Shown: positions 31,374-39,081 of the stretch, piece by piece | Layout of the letters: each line of letters starts with the position of its first letter | How positions within the stretch are numbered: the stretch's first letter is position 1 | DNA from: a virus | Virus record (IMG/VR): IMGVR_UViG_3300045996_000698 | Span: 1 to 44,889 of that record | Reading direction: 5' to 3' (one strand) | Length of the DNA: 44,889 nt | The notes under the pieces: model-generated | Told to the model about the DNA's origin: nothing | Databases searched by the model: none | The model's input: only the letters and a program-made list of their open reading frames with translations | Translations under genes and position numbers: made by a program

Positions 31374-32003
31374 ATGGCGTTCAAAGTCACCGAGCGGACC
31401 CAAGAGATCACGACGAGCACAGGCGCGGCCGGGCTCACGCTGGGCGGTGCGCCCGACACGATGTTCACCTTCGCACAGGCGGGCTTCGTCAACGGCGACA
31501 CCTTCCTCGGCTGCATCGAGCACACGACGCCCGGCATCAACGAGGTCGAGATCGCCATCTGCACCTACAACTCCGGGGCTATCACGCGGGCGACGCCGAA
31601 GAAGTCCTCGGCCGCGCTGAACGCGACGGTCAACTTCTCGGCCGGCACGAAGCTGATCACGCTCATCCCCGGCCTCGTGCCGCTCCAGCCCATCGGCGCG
31701 CCCGCGATCTCGGCCGGCGCTCTTTCGCTCGACGTGTCGAGCTACGCCCTGTTCAACGTGGCCAACAACGCCAACTGCACCGTGACCTTCGACAACGCGC
31801 AGCCGGGCTATGCCACGAGCTTCACGCTGCAACTGACGGCGGATGGAACGCTGCGCACGTGGACGTGGCCGGGCTCGGTCACGTGGCTCGGCGGCTCGGC
31901 CCCGGTCCTGTCGTCTGTGAACGGCAAGCGCGATCTCATGACCTTCCTGAGCCACGACGCCGGCACGACTTGGCTCGGCCAAGTCATCGCGCAGAACTAC
32001 TAG
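31374..32003 (+). CDS. Tail-tip beta protein
   Basis: A 209-residue beta-rich protein (AFKVTERTQEITTSTGAAGL at the start; ATSFTLQLTADGTLRTWTWP later) lacking charged helices. Its Ala/Gly/Thr-rich composition and location in the tail-tip cluster suggest a fibre-linked or baseplate decoration protein. It begins 4 nt after the preceding stop. Confidence 0.65.
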   Translation: MAFKVTERTQEITTSTGAAGLTLGGAPDTMFTFAQAGFVNGDTFLGCIEHTTPGINEVEIAICTYNSGAITRATPKKSSAALNATVNFSAGTKLITLIPGLVPLQPIGAPAISAGALSLDVSSYALFNVANNANCTVTFDNAQPGYATSFTLQLTADGTLRTWTWPGSVTWLGGSAPVLSSVNGKRDLMTFLSHDAGTTWLGQVIAQNY

Positions 32004-32005
32004 CC

Positions 32006-32902
32006 ATGACCGCCACGACGCCCGCCGCCTATTCGACGCTCGCCATCTCGGACGTTGCGCCGTATGTCGCGCCGGAGAACGGCGACTTCGAGCCGCTGAT
32101 CCTGCTCGACCCCGAGGATTCGGACGACGCCACGATCACGGCTGACAGCGAGGCGAGCGACGACACGCCCATCGAGCTTGTGCAGATCAAAGACCCCTCG
32201 CAGAAGTATCGGTCGGCGAGCACCGCCGTCGTCATCGACCTCACCTTCTTGAGCCCGGTGGCCGCGAACTATCTCGCCCTCGTCGCGACCAACATCGTCC
32301 GTGGCGACACGATCCGCGTGCAGGCCTTCACCGACTCCGGCCGGACTGTGGTGGCGCTCGATACGGGCGCGCGGAACGCGCGGCCCCACTCGGCGACCGC
32401 CAAGCAGGTTGTCCGCACGCACAGCAACCGCGTTCGCTTCGATAACGACTCGGCCTACCTCTACTGGCGCATCACCATCCACGTGATCAGCGGACAGACC
32501 TACGTCGAGATCGGCCGCCTGATGCTCGCTCGCGGCTACCAGCCCCGGATCAATCCCGACTTCGGCGGCGGCTTCGCCTTCGTGCCATACGACGCGCAGC
32601 AATTCAGCGACTACGGCTACGAGAGCAGCGAAGATCACGGCCTCGGCCTGCGCGAGGGCAACTTCAAGTTCTCCTACATGGATCAGTCCGAAGCCTACGA
32701 GCAGATGATCGGATTGCGCCAGCGGCGCGGGCTGCACGGCGACTTCTTCATCGACCTTCAGCCCTACGCGCAAGCTGGATGGGAGTTGGTCGCGATGCAG
32801 GCGACCTTCAAAGGCCGCGCCGAATTTGCGTGGCAGGCAATGTTCAACGGCGGCGAGCAGATGATGGCGCACGGCCTCGTCGTGCAGGAAGTCGCCGAAT
32901 AG
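32006..32902 (+). CDS. Tail-tip protein
   Basis: A 298-residue protein from ATG 32006. N-terminal half shows a galactose-binding-like beta pattern (SASTAVVIDLTFLSPVAANY, RVRFDNDSAYLYWRITIHVI). The C-terminal part, YGYESSEDHGLGLREGNFKF, then GDFFIDLQPYAQAGWELVAM, resembles tail proteins of phages with host-surface recognition tips. It likely lies between the hub and the receptor-binding proteins. Confidence 0.65.
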   Translation: MTATTPAAYSTLAISDVAPYVAPENGDFEPLILLDPEDSDDATITADSEASDDTPIELVQIKDPSQKYRSASTAVVIDLTFLSPVAANYLALVATNIVRGDTIRVQAFTDSGRTVVALDTGARNARPHSATAKQVVRTHSNRVRFDNDSAYLYWRITIHVISGQTYVEIGRLMLARGYQPRINPDFGGGFAFVPYDAQQFSDYGYESSEDHGLGLREGNFKFSYMDQSEAYEQMIGLRQRRGLHGDFFIDLQPYAQAGWELVAMQATFKGRAEFAWQAMFNGGEQMMAHGLVVQEVAE

Positions 32903-32917
32903 CAGGGGATCGAGATC

Positions 32918-34249
32918 ATGGCTGAGATGCTGGCTAACCGCGTCATCGAATACTGCTCGACGCTGGGACAGGCGACCTTCGAACTTAGCGGGGCCGTGCC
33001 CAACGCGCGCACGTTCAGCAGCAAGATCGCGACCGGCAAGACCGTCACCTATTGGGCGCGCCGGCGCACCGACCACTCGAAATGGGAACACGGCCGGGGT
33101 GTGCTCAATACCAGCGTGAGCCCGCACACGCTCACGCGCGTCGAGGTCTTCGACTCCAGCGATGGCACCACGAAGATCAGTTGGGAAGCGGCCGACGCGC
33201 CCTACATCATCTACCTGTTCCCCGACCTCCTGCTCATGGACGGCCTGCTTACCGAAAACCTCGCCGACGCTGCGCCGACGTGGCTGCCGGCCGGCGGCAA
33301 GTGGACGGACAAGTCGGCGGGCATCGCGGTCCGCTGGATCAGGAAGCTGCGCAAGACCTTCGACACGCCGGCAAGCGACGTTGAACTCGGACGCTTCGAG
33401 GTAGCCGACAATATCTACGTGCCGAGCCCGCGCCGTCCGTTCACCGCCGTTGGCGCGGCCAACAAGATCATCGCTACGACGGACATCGGTCGCCGCTTCA
33501 CGCTCGACAATAGCGCAGCCGCGCGCTCGGTGACGCTGCCCGCCGGCTCCTCTGTCGAGGTCGGCTTCACGTTCGACTTCTACGGCACGAGCAATGCCAC
33601 CCTGCTTTCGCTCATTCCCAACGGCAGCAATCAGATCGACCATCTCGGCAACGTCACCGTCAAGCTGCCGGGCATGACGTGGATCACGGTCTTTTGGGAC
33701 GGCACGGTGTGGCGAACCACCTATCACTACACCGGCCTCAACAAGCTGCTTGATTTCGCGCCGAGCGCGGTTGCCACCCTGGCCGATGCGCAAGGCCTGC
33801 CGACGTGGGTGAACAAGCTCCGCATCGAGTGGGAGATCACCGTCACCACGGACAACACCTTCCCGAGAATGCAGACCTACGACTCGGGCGGCAGCTTGAG
33901 CGTCGGCGGCTCGGATTACGAGTCGCACAATCTGGCCGCCGACAGCGTCGGCACGGTCGCAGCGTCGTATGGATCGGGGACCTCAATCGCGCTGGCCGGC
34001 AGCGGCATCGACCAGAACACGAACGGCGCTTTCGGCTCTAACGGAATCCTTGAGCTTATCGGGATGCAGAACACCACGCGGTGGAAGCACTTTCACGGGC
34101 ATTACCAGTGGCTCGATCAGGCCGGGGCTCTCGTCTATCAGACGACAATTGCGGCGCGCCGCCGCGCGACTGGCGCGATCAGCGGATTCCAGATCGCGAT
34201 GAGTTCAAGCACCGGCAGCGGTGCGATCCGAGTCTACGGGAGCACCTAG
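32918..34249 (+). CDS. Probable tail fibre protein
   Basis: A 443-residue protein (ATG 32918). N-terminal 110 residues (MLANRVIEYCSTLGQATFEL, then HTLTRVEVFDSSDGTTKISW) resemble a virion attachment domain. Residues 170-270 form a beta region (RFTLDNSAAARSVTLPAGSS, TVKLPGMTWITVFWDGTVWR) seen in phage fibre proteins. The C-terminal 150 residues form a jelly-roll-like tip (LRIEWEITVTTDNTFPRMQT ... IRVYGST). Likely receptor binding. Confidence 0.65.
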   Translation: MAEMLANRVIEYCSTLGQATFELSGAVPNARTFSSKIATGKTVTYWARRRTDHSKWEHGRGVLNTSVSPHTLTRVEVFDSSDGTTKISWEAADAPYIIYLFPDLLLMDGLLTENLADAAPTWLPAGGKWTDKSAGIAVRWIRKLRKTFDTPASDVELGRFEVADNIYVPSPRRPFTAVGAANKIIATTDIGRRFTLDNSAAARSVTLPAGSSVEVGFTFDFYGTSNATLLSLIPNGSNQIDHLGNVTVKLPGMTWITVFWDGTVWRTTYHYTGLNKLLDFAPSAVATLADAQGLPTWVNKLRIEWEITVTTDNTFPRMQTYDSGGSLSVGGSDYESHNLAADSVGTVAASYGSGTSIALAGSGIDQNTNGAFGSNGILELIGMQNTTRWKHFHGHYQWLDQAGALVYQTTIAARRRATGAISGFQIAMSSSTGSGAIRVYGST

Positions 34250-34251
34250 CC

Positions 34252-35118
34252 ATGATCTCTTTCGGGCGAAACGTCACAAGCAACGACGACGGCTGCATCG
34301 CCGCCGTTCCCGGCACCGACTGTTCTGCGGCGTTCCAGTCGCACGCCGACTGGCTCTACAACAACGGCGGCGGTGGCGTGCTCCTGATCCCGAGGGGCAA
34401 CTACAAGTTCAGCGCAGCGATCAATTTGCGCGGCAGCGTGAGCCTGCAAGGCGAGTTCGCCTCGACGATTCTGGAAGCCATCGGCGACGTGACGGTGATC
34501 GAGTGCAACGGATCGCGTCACGCCCTGCGCGATCTTTGGGTCATCGGCGCTCTATCGTGGTACGCGGTCAATCCGGCGGTGAAGATCGCGCAGAACCGAT
34601 GCGTCCACATGAGCGACTGCATCTTGTGGCACGGTGGGGCTGCCTTGGAGAACCACGGCAACGACGGGCGCTTCCGCGACAGCTTCCTGTGGGGCCACAA
34701 CTCCTGCATGCAGAACCACGGCAACAACTGGTACTTCGGCATGAAGTTCGACGATTGCGGCATGATCGGACCGAATGGCCAGCCGTGGCTGACGGCCTAC
34801 AGCATCATCAACGGCGCTGGCGTCACCGAGAACTACTACTTCGGCTGCGACATGAGCGGGAAGTTCATTTGGTCATTCATGGCCAACGGCTGCTTCGGTC
34901 ACTTCGTCAAGATGATCGGCTGCATCACGTCGAAGCCCATCGACGTGACGAACAACTCGTGGGCTCTCTTTACGGGCCACACCTTTGGCGACACCACGTT
35001 CAACGCCTACGGCGCGGCCATCACCATCGAGGAGAGCTACAAGATCGGCCAGCCGCCTCTTGTGCCGCTCGGGCCGGCGCTCGCGCGGCTGGGATGGAAC
35101 ACCAACTACAACATCTGA
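34252..35118 (+). CDS. Pectate-lyase-like tailspike protein
   Basis: A 288-residue protein from ATG 34252. The N-terminus FGRNVTSNDDGCIAAVPGTD, followed by FQSHADWLYNNGGGGVLLIP and RGNYKFSAAINLRGSVSLQG, is the canonical start of right-handed beta-helix tailspikes ('pectate lyase 3' type). Later turns repeat N and G (NHGNDGRFRDSFLWGHN). At 288 residues it is short for a tailspike and has no evident C-terminal trimerisation domain. May depolymerise or bind host polysaccharide. Confidence 0.8.
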   Translation: MISFGRNVTSNDDGCIAAVPGTDCSAAFQSHADWLYNNGGGGVLLIPRGNYKFSAAINLRGSVSLQGEFASTILEAIGDVTVIECNGSRHALRDLWVIGALSWYAVNPAVKIAQNRCVHMSDCILWHGGAALENHGNDGRFRDSFLWGHNSCMQNHGNNWYFGMKFDDCGMIGPNGQPWLTAYSIINGAGVTENYYFGCDMSGKFIWSFMANGCFGHFVKMIGCITSKPIDVTNNSWALFTGHTFGDTTFNAYGAAITIEESYKIGQPPLVPLGPALARLGWNTNYNI

Positions 35119-35217
35119 GGTGTGCAGAAGATTTCGTCGCCGCTGTAGTTATTCACGTGTACATTCGGGTTGCCTGACCGGCCGACTTTTCCCGTGACCA
35201 TTTTGAGGCCGCAAGTC

Positions 35218-35568
35218 GTGGCTGACAGTCCCCCGCCCAACGAGCTTCTGCGCATCTGGCACGAGCATCATCAGTCGGCGCTTACAGCGGCGGCCTTTTC
35301 CGTCATCGCGGCGATGATCTACTCGTGGTTTAGGAAGCTGCCCTATAATCAGTTCGCCCAAGCTGTCGCAGTCTGCGTTTTCCTCGCCATTGTTGCAGAC
35401 GTGATCTTGCTTGAATGGGTGAAACTCCCCAAAGTGGCATGCGTTCTTATCGGTGCGGTGGCCGGCTTCTCCGGCCGTCCGCTGATCATGGCTTACATCA
35501 AGCGTGACGAGAAGATCGCCGACAGCGTGCTCGACCGTCTGCCGCTTGGAAAGAAGCCCGACGCTTAA
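35218..35568 (+). CDS. Holin (probable)
   Basis: A 116-residue membrane protein from GTG 35218, chosen because TGAGG lies 9 nt upstream. In-frame TTG 35170 and GTG 35194 lack one. Three membrane segments: ALTAAAFSVIAAMIYS, FAQAVAVCVFLAIVADVILL and VACVLIGAVAGFSG. The KLPYNQFAQAV turn and charged C-terminus (DRLPLGKKPDA) match lambda-family holins, which form holes in the inner membrane so the endolysin can act. It opens the lysis block. Confidence 0.72.
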   Translation: MADSPPPNELLRIWHEHHQSALTAAAFSVIAAMIYSWFRKLPYNQFAQAVAVCVFLAIVADVILLEWVKLPKVACVLIGAVAGFSGRPLIMAYIKRDEKIADSVLDRLPLGKKPDA

Positions 35569-35584
35569 AAAGGGACGAGAGATC

Positions 35585-36070
35585 ATGAGCGACGTTGCAG
35601 CCTTCTTCCACAGGATCGCGGTGTGGTTCGACAACTGCTTCGCGTGGCTCGCTATGATTTGCGACAACGATGCCTTCGTGTCGTTGCAGTCGCTTCTGTG
35701 GGAGCCGGTCGTCAACAACGACAGGCTCGCGTGGGGCACGGTCGCCATCTTGTGCGGCATCGCCGCGATCCTGCGCGTTCGCCTCCTGCTCGCTGCGAGC
35801 GTGAGCCTGCGCGGCTTCTCGATGGTGGTGATCTTCATCGGGCAGGTCTTCGGCATCCTGCAATACTGGAACAGCGCATTTCAGTTCTACGCGCTGCTTT
35901 TCTACGCGCTCGGCAGCGCCATGGCCTCGATGCTCGACCGCACCGATTGGGAGCACCTGACCGGACCGCTCCACACGCGGCTCTCTGCGGCTTGGCGTGT
36001 CCTGCTCTACTTTGACAGGATGCACCCGGCCGCCAACGAAGCGACGGTCTCGCGCCCCATACGCTCGTAG
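35585..36070 (+). CDS. Membrane protein of the lysis block
   Basis: A 161-residue protein from ATG 35585, preceded by AGGGACGAGAGATC. It has about four hydrophobic segments: WGTVAILCGIAAILRVRLLL, VVIFIGQVFGILQYW, FQFYALLFYALGSAMAS and the N-terminal FDNCFAWLAMICD. Placed just after the holin, it could be a second holin, an antiholin or a superinfection-exclusion membrane protein. No family assignment. Confidence 0.65.
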   Translation: MSDVAAFFHRIAVWFDNCFAWLAMICDNDAFVSLQSLLWEPVVNNDRLAWGTVAILCGIAAILRVRLLLAASVSLRGFSMVVIFIGQVFGILQYWNSAFQFYALLFYALGSAMASMLDRTDWEHLTGPLHTRLSAAWRVLLYFDRMHPAANEATVSRPIRS

Positions 36071-36079
36071 ATAACCCCA

Positions 36080-36146
36080 GCGAGAAGGGCCGCCGGTTGT
36101 CCCCCGTCACCTAATTTGGGATGGGAGTTTACGGCGGCCCACTCGC
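36080..36146 (+). other. Long stem-loop before the tRNA gene
   Basis: GCGAG-AA-GGGCCGCCG (36080-36095) pairs with CGGCGGCCC-A-CTCGC (36132-36146): 14 bp with a small internal bulge. The inner loop contains a further TCCC / GGGA pairing and the unpaired segment CACCTAATTT. It is in the 141-nt gap between 35585-36070 and the tRNA, which otherwise has no gene. No T-run follows directly. Possibly a processing or regulatory structure. Confidence 0.55.
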
Positions 36147-36211
36147 TCCGGTGGAAAACTTAGAGCGGACCTTCCTTCCTTTTTCACGCGCCTCGCAATA
36201 CCTTCACCCCC

Positions 36212-36288
36212 GGCAGGGTGGAGCAGTCTGGTAGCTCGCGTGGCTCATAACCACGAGGTCGCGGGTTCAAATCCCGCCCCTGCTCCCA
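36212..36288 (+). tRNA. tRNA-Met (CAT), initiator-like
   Basis: 77 nt forming a full cloverleaf with encoded CCA. Acceptor GGCAGGG / CCCTGCT, D stem GAGC/GCTC, anticodon stem CGTGG/CCACG with loop CTCATAA, T stem GCGGG/CCCGC with loop TTCAAAT. The order and spacing match bacterial initiator tRNA (GTGGAGCAG-CTGGTAGCTC). Only a weak G-U forms at position 1:72, in line with initiator tRNAs, but only two of the three consecutive G-C pairs at 29-31:39-41 are present. It lies within the lysis region, away from other tRNAs. Confidence 0.9.
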
Positions 36289-36313
36289 ACACTGACCGAG
36301 GCTTCAGCCCCCC

Positions 36314-36970
36314 ATGCCGCACACGCTCGACGAAGCAAAAATCCGGGCTATGCTGCCCAACGCCGGAGCCCGGCTCACTCCGCATCTGCCCTACATCGTC
36401 CCGGCTCTCGAATGGGGCCGCATCGTCACCCCTCCGGACATCACCGCGTTCTTCGGACAGATCGCGGTCGAGAGCATGGAGTATCAGTTCATGGAGGAGA
36501 TCGCGGACGGCAGCGCCTACGACCAGCGCACCGACCTCGGCAACACCCCGGAACTCGACGGCGACGGCCAGTGGTTCAAGGGCCATGGCCCGATGCAGAT
36601 CACCGGCTACGACGCGCACCTTGCCTGCGGCGTCGCGCTCGGCATCGACCTCGTCAAGAATCCGCGCCTGATCACGCTGCCAGAGTACGCGACGAAGTCG
36701 GCCGTGTGGTTCTGGACGAAGTTCAAGCCGTGGCTGCAACCCGCCGCGCTCTATGGCTGGTATCGCGTCTGCACGCGCCTGATCAACGGCGGCTACACGC
36801 ACCTCGACCGGCGCGTAGCCTACTTCCAGCGCAACCTCTCCCTGTTCGGCATGGCTCCCTACTCGGCTGAAGGCGAGGTCGCCTCGATCATGGCCTTTCA
36901 GACGAAGCACGGGCTCGTTGTCGACGGGCAAGTCGGCCCGAAGACGCTGGCGAAGCTGATCTCGAAATGA
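36314..36970 (+). CDS. Endolysin: GH19 muramidase/chitinase-like with peptidoglycan-binding domain
   Basis: Cell-wall hydrolase released by the holin. 218 residues. The N-terminal 150 residues fit glycoside hydrolase 19: FFGQIAVESMEYQFMEEIAD with the catalytic-type Glu in AVES, GHGPMQITGYDAHLACG (substrate-site motif) and KPWLQPAALYGWYRVCTRLI. The C-terminal 50 residues (VASIMAFQTKHGLVVDGQVG, then KTLAKL) form a PG_binding_1 domain. No signal sequence, so export needs the holin. The ribosome-binding GAGG is 12 nt upstream. Confidence 0.85.
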   Translation: MPHTLDEAKIRAMLPNAGARLTPHLPYIVPALEWGRIVTPPDITAFFGQIAVESMEYQFMEEIADGSAYDQRTDLGNTPELDGDGQWFKGHGPMQITGYDAHLACGVALGIDLVKNPRLITLPEYATKSAVWFWTKFKPWLQPAALYGWYRVCTRLINGGYTHLDRRVAYFQRNLSLFGMAPYSAEGEVASIMAFQTKHGLVVDGQVGPKTLAKLISK

Positions 36971-37371
36971 GCCCGGCCGTCATCATCGGCATCGTCGGCG
37001 TCGTCGTGATCGGCCTGCTCGGCGTCGGCCTCAAGATCGTCGGCGAACGCTACGTGGCGAAGGTCGAGGAGGTCGGCGATCTCAAGGTGAAGGTCGCCGA
37101 GCGTGACGGCGTCATCAAGCAGAAGGAGGGCGACGCCGCGCTCTCCGACAAGCTCGTGACCTTCGAGCGCATGCTCAACGAACGCTTCGCCTTGGCCACC
37201 GCGCCGGCACGGGAGATCATCGTCAATGTGTCCGATGACAAGACTTGCAAGAACGATCCTGCCCTCGAAGCTGCTTCTAGTGGCGTTGTCAGCGTGCGGA
37301 ACGCTTCCGCAGCCGCCCGCCGTGATGCACAACAGAACGCCGGACGCCGGACTGCTCCAGCCGTGCGATGA
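36967..37371 (+). CDS. i-spanin (Rz-like)
   Basis: A 134-residue inner-membrane spanin. ATG overlaps the endolysin stop (ATGA). Residues 3-24 are a membrane anchor (AVIIGIVGVVVIGLLGVGLK), then a coiled coil (DLKVKVAERDGVIKQKEGDA) and a Cys/charged end. Together with an outer-membrane partner it would fuse inner and outer membranes in the last lysis step, which implies a Gram-negative host. Confidence 0.8.
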   Translation: MSPAVIIGIVGVVVIGLLGVGLKIVGERYVAKVEEVGDLKVKVAERDGVIKQKEGDAALSDKLVTFERMLNERFALATAPAREIIVNVSDDKTCKNDPALEAASSGVVSVRNASAAARRDAQQNAGRRTAPAVR

Positions 37372-37594
37372 GCCCATCGGCGAAGTCCCTGCGAAGCCGA
37401 GCGGTAAGCAGGCGGCGTTGCTATGGATGGCTGCGGAGGAGCTTCTTGCTCGCTGCGCTAATCGTCATCAGCGGCTTGTCGATTTTTATCGCCAGAATGC
37501 GCCTCAGTCTCCGAAGCCGGATGCGCCGGGAGAGCCACCGACTCAGATCGGGCCGCCCGCACGGCGAGTAGACGATAGTGCTCCCTCGTCTTGA
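37226..37594 (+). CDS. o-spanin lipoprotein (Rz1-like), overlapping Rz
   Basis: A 122-residue protein in another frame, starting within the Rz gene at ATG 37226 (GGAG 10 nt upstream; ATG 37235 is an alternative). The signal peptide PSKLLLVALSAC ends in a lipobox, LSAC, followed by GTLPQPPAV. Pro-rich C-terminus (PKPDAPGEPPTQIGPPARRV). Size exceeds that of lambda Rz1 (60 residues). The last 137 nt run opposite the 3' end of the HNH gene. Confidence 0.8.
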   Translation: MCPMTRLARTILPSKLLLVALSACGTLPQPPAVMHNRTPDAGLLQPCDEPIGEVPAKPSGKQAALLWMAAEELLARCANRHQRLVDFYRQNAPQSPKPDAPGEPPTQIGPPARRVDDSAPSS

Positions 37595-37988
37595 ACAGGC
37601 GAGCCGCGCCGCGCCGCACGTTGACGACATCAGGCACCGGATCGAGATGATCCGGATTGCAGCACAGGCGAACGCGGCAGAGATGGTCGAGCTTGAAGCC
37701 GGGGCACACCGGCCCGCGTAGTATCCACCACACGACCTTATGGAAGACGCGATGCGCGCCCTTCCAGTATGTCTTGCCGTAGCCGTTGCCCGTCTGCCAC
37801 TTGCCGGCGAACAGCCAGCAATCGCTGAAGGGGTCGATCCAGATCAGCTTGCGGATGCGCTCGGGCAAGCCCTCAAGGCGTGAGCGGTCCGGCTCGTGGA
37901 CGAACGGATTGGCGTAGCCCCACTCACACGCGCCCTCGGGCATGCGGTCGAGCACGGCGGCGATCCTGTCGGTGAGATCGTCGAACAT
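37458..37988 (-). CDS. HNH endonuclease
   Basis: A 176-residue protein (ATG 37988). The segment GYGKTYWKGAHRVFHKVVWW, with GPVCPGFKLDHLCRVRLCCN and PDHLDPVPDVVNVRRG, is the HNH_3 motif: a DH pair, zinc-binding Cys, Asn and His. It nicks or cuts DNA; in phages it may be a homing enzyme or a packaging cofactor. The last 45 codons overlap the Rz1 gene on the other strand. It is the last gene of the right leftward block. Confidence 0.85.
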   Translation of the reverse strand: MFDDLTDRIAAVLDRMPEGACEWGYANPFVHEPDRSRLEGLPERIRKLIWIDPFSDCWLFAGKWQTGNGYGKTYWKGAHRVFHKVVWWILRGPVCPGFKLDHLCRVRLCCNPDHLDPVPDVVNVRRGAARLFKTREHYRLLAVRAARSESVALPAHPASETEAHSGDKNRQAADDD

Positions 37989-37993
37989 GGCGA

Positions 37994-38197
37994 TCAGGCA
38001 AACAGGCCACGGACGGCGAGCCCCAGCACGCCGAGCACGATAAAGATCAGGCCAAAGCCAAAGAGCGTCGACTCGATGGCTCTAGCTTCGACCGCTTTCG
38101 GATGGCCATCGGGCGTGGGATCGACATACGTCGAGATGCCCCACAGGCCGAATTGCACGACGCCGCAGAAGATCAAGCCGATGAAAAATCCCAGCAT
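37994..38197 (-). CDS. Small membrane protein
   Basis: A 67-residue protein from ATG 38197, overlapping the previous stop (TGATG). Two predicted membrane segments: MLGFFIGLIFCGVVQFGLWG and STLFGFGLIFIVLGVLGLAV, joined by a polar loop (TYVDPTPDGHPKAVEARAIE). It is encoded among recombination and nucleotide genes rather than in the lysis block. Could act in the host membrane, for instance in exclusion. Function unknown. Confidence 0.7.
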   Translation of the reverse strand: MLGFFIGLIFCGVVQFGLWGISTYVDPTPDGHPKAVEARAIESTLFGFGLIFIVLGVLGLAVRGLFA

Positions 38198-38787
38198 CAG
38201 AGTCTCCCCGGATAAGGCTTGAGCGTCGTGCCGTGCGGCAGATAGAGCGGATGGCGCGGCATGCCCGACATGGTGATCGCGAAGCACATGGGCGTCACGT
38301 CGTGCTTGCGGAGCATCCGCATGATCGCGAGATCGCGGTCGAGATGTTTCCCGTGCAGGCCCCACGCCGCGATAAAGAGCTTGGGCTTCGCCGCGAGAGC
38401 CCGCTCGAAGACCTCGTCGTTCAAGACGCCTACCGGATCGCGCTCGGCCTTCATGTCGCGCGGATCGGTGGCGCGGAAGGCGAAGATGTTGAGCATCAGA
38501 TAGGAGCCGTAGCCGAGCAGATCGAGTTGAGCGCTCAACGTCATCATCGTCGGATCGTCTTGGAACGCGTCGGCCGTGCTCGGGTTGAGACCGGAGACGA
38601 CCGCGACAGGCCCCGGCTTCCACCATCGCGTGAACGTCCAACGATAGAGAAAATCGTCAGACAGCCACGCCGATCTAACGACGTGGTCCCCTTTGTATTC
38701 TTTCGAGAGCTTCGGCGTTGTATCGCTCGATGTTGGCGCGGGCTTCTTGCCGTTCGCGCCGAGTCCGAGCAGATCGAGTTGCTGCAT
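38197..38787 (-). CDS. DUF1643 protein
   Basis: A 196-residue protein. YRWTFTRWW, then VVSGLNPSTADAFQDDPTMM, GSYLMLNIFAFRATDPRDMK and FIAAWG, PRHPLYL define DUF1643, a family common in phages and bacteria, of unknown activity. GGGGGAAG precedes ATG 38787. The first 113 nt lie inside the preceding gene 38675-39076 in another frame; the N-terminal 37 residues before YRW are thus dual-coded. Confidence 0.8.
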   Translation of the reverse strand: MQQLDLLGLGANGKKPAPTSSDTTPKLSKEYKGDHVVRSAWLSDDFLYRWTFTRWWKPGPVAVVSGLNPSTADAFQDDPTMMTLSAQLDLLGYGSYLMLNIFAFRATDPRDMKAERDPVGVLNDEVFERALAAKPKLFIAAWGLHGKHLDRDLAIMRMLRKHDVTPMCFAITMSGMPRHPLYLPHGTTLKPYPGRL

Positions 38788-39076
38788 CTTCCCCCTTCTC
38801 CCACTTCGAGCAGGCCGGCGTTCCCGCCTTGATGTCGGTGCCCGGCCCGCCTGTCCAGAATTGCCGCGTCAGAGCACACTTACGATAGCCGCGACTCATC
38901 TGCTTCTGCACCATGTGCTTGCACGTGCCGCACTTCTCGCCCTCCGGGCCAGTGCCCGGCATCGCGGCGTAGAGGCCCTTGCGGACCTTCTGCGCCTTCG
39001 CGAGTTCCATCGCCTTCGCCGACTGTGCCGGCAGCACCATCAGCGCGAAGCGATCATCGGGCGGTGGCTTGGCCAT
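38675..39076 (-). CDS. Zinc-ribbon-like small protein
   Basis: A 133-residue protein from ATG 39076. Residues 48-90 have CGTCKHMVQKQMSRGYRKCA and the downstream GPGTDIKAGTPACSKWEK. Four cysteines, C-x2-C...C...C, together with the GTDI...ACSKWE ending, form a small module I have seen in other phage proteins of this type. The C-terminal 35 residues are Arg-rich and helical, and overlap the DUF1643 start. Function unknown; nucleic-acid binding plausible. Confidence 0.7.
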   Translation of the reverse strand: MAKPPPDDRFALMVLPAQSAKAMELAKAQKVRKGLYAAMPGTGPEGEKCGTCKHMVQKQMSRGYRKCALTRQFWTGGPGTDIKAGTPACSKWEKGEDAATRSARTRRERQEARANIERYNAEALERIQRGPRR

Positions 39077-39081
39077 TCAGA

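Noticed and set aside
30150-33928. Long leftward frames (610 and 642 codons) opposite tail-tip genes
   Set aside because: They cross several real gene borders and have shadow composition.
36080-36146. Self-cleaving ribozyme
   Set aside because: I could not find conserved core sequences of hammerhead, twister or HDV types.
36212-36288. tRNA as prophage attachment site
   Set aside because: There is no integrase gene nearby and no partial tRNA repeat; the tRNA is complete and within the lysis region.
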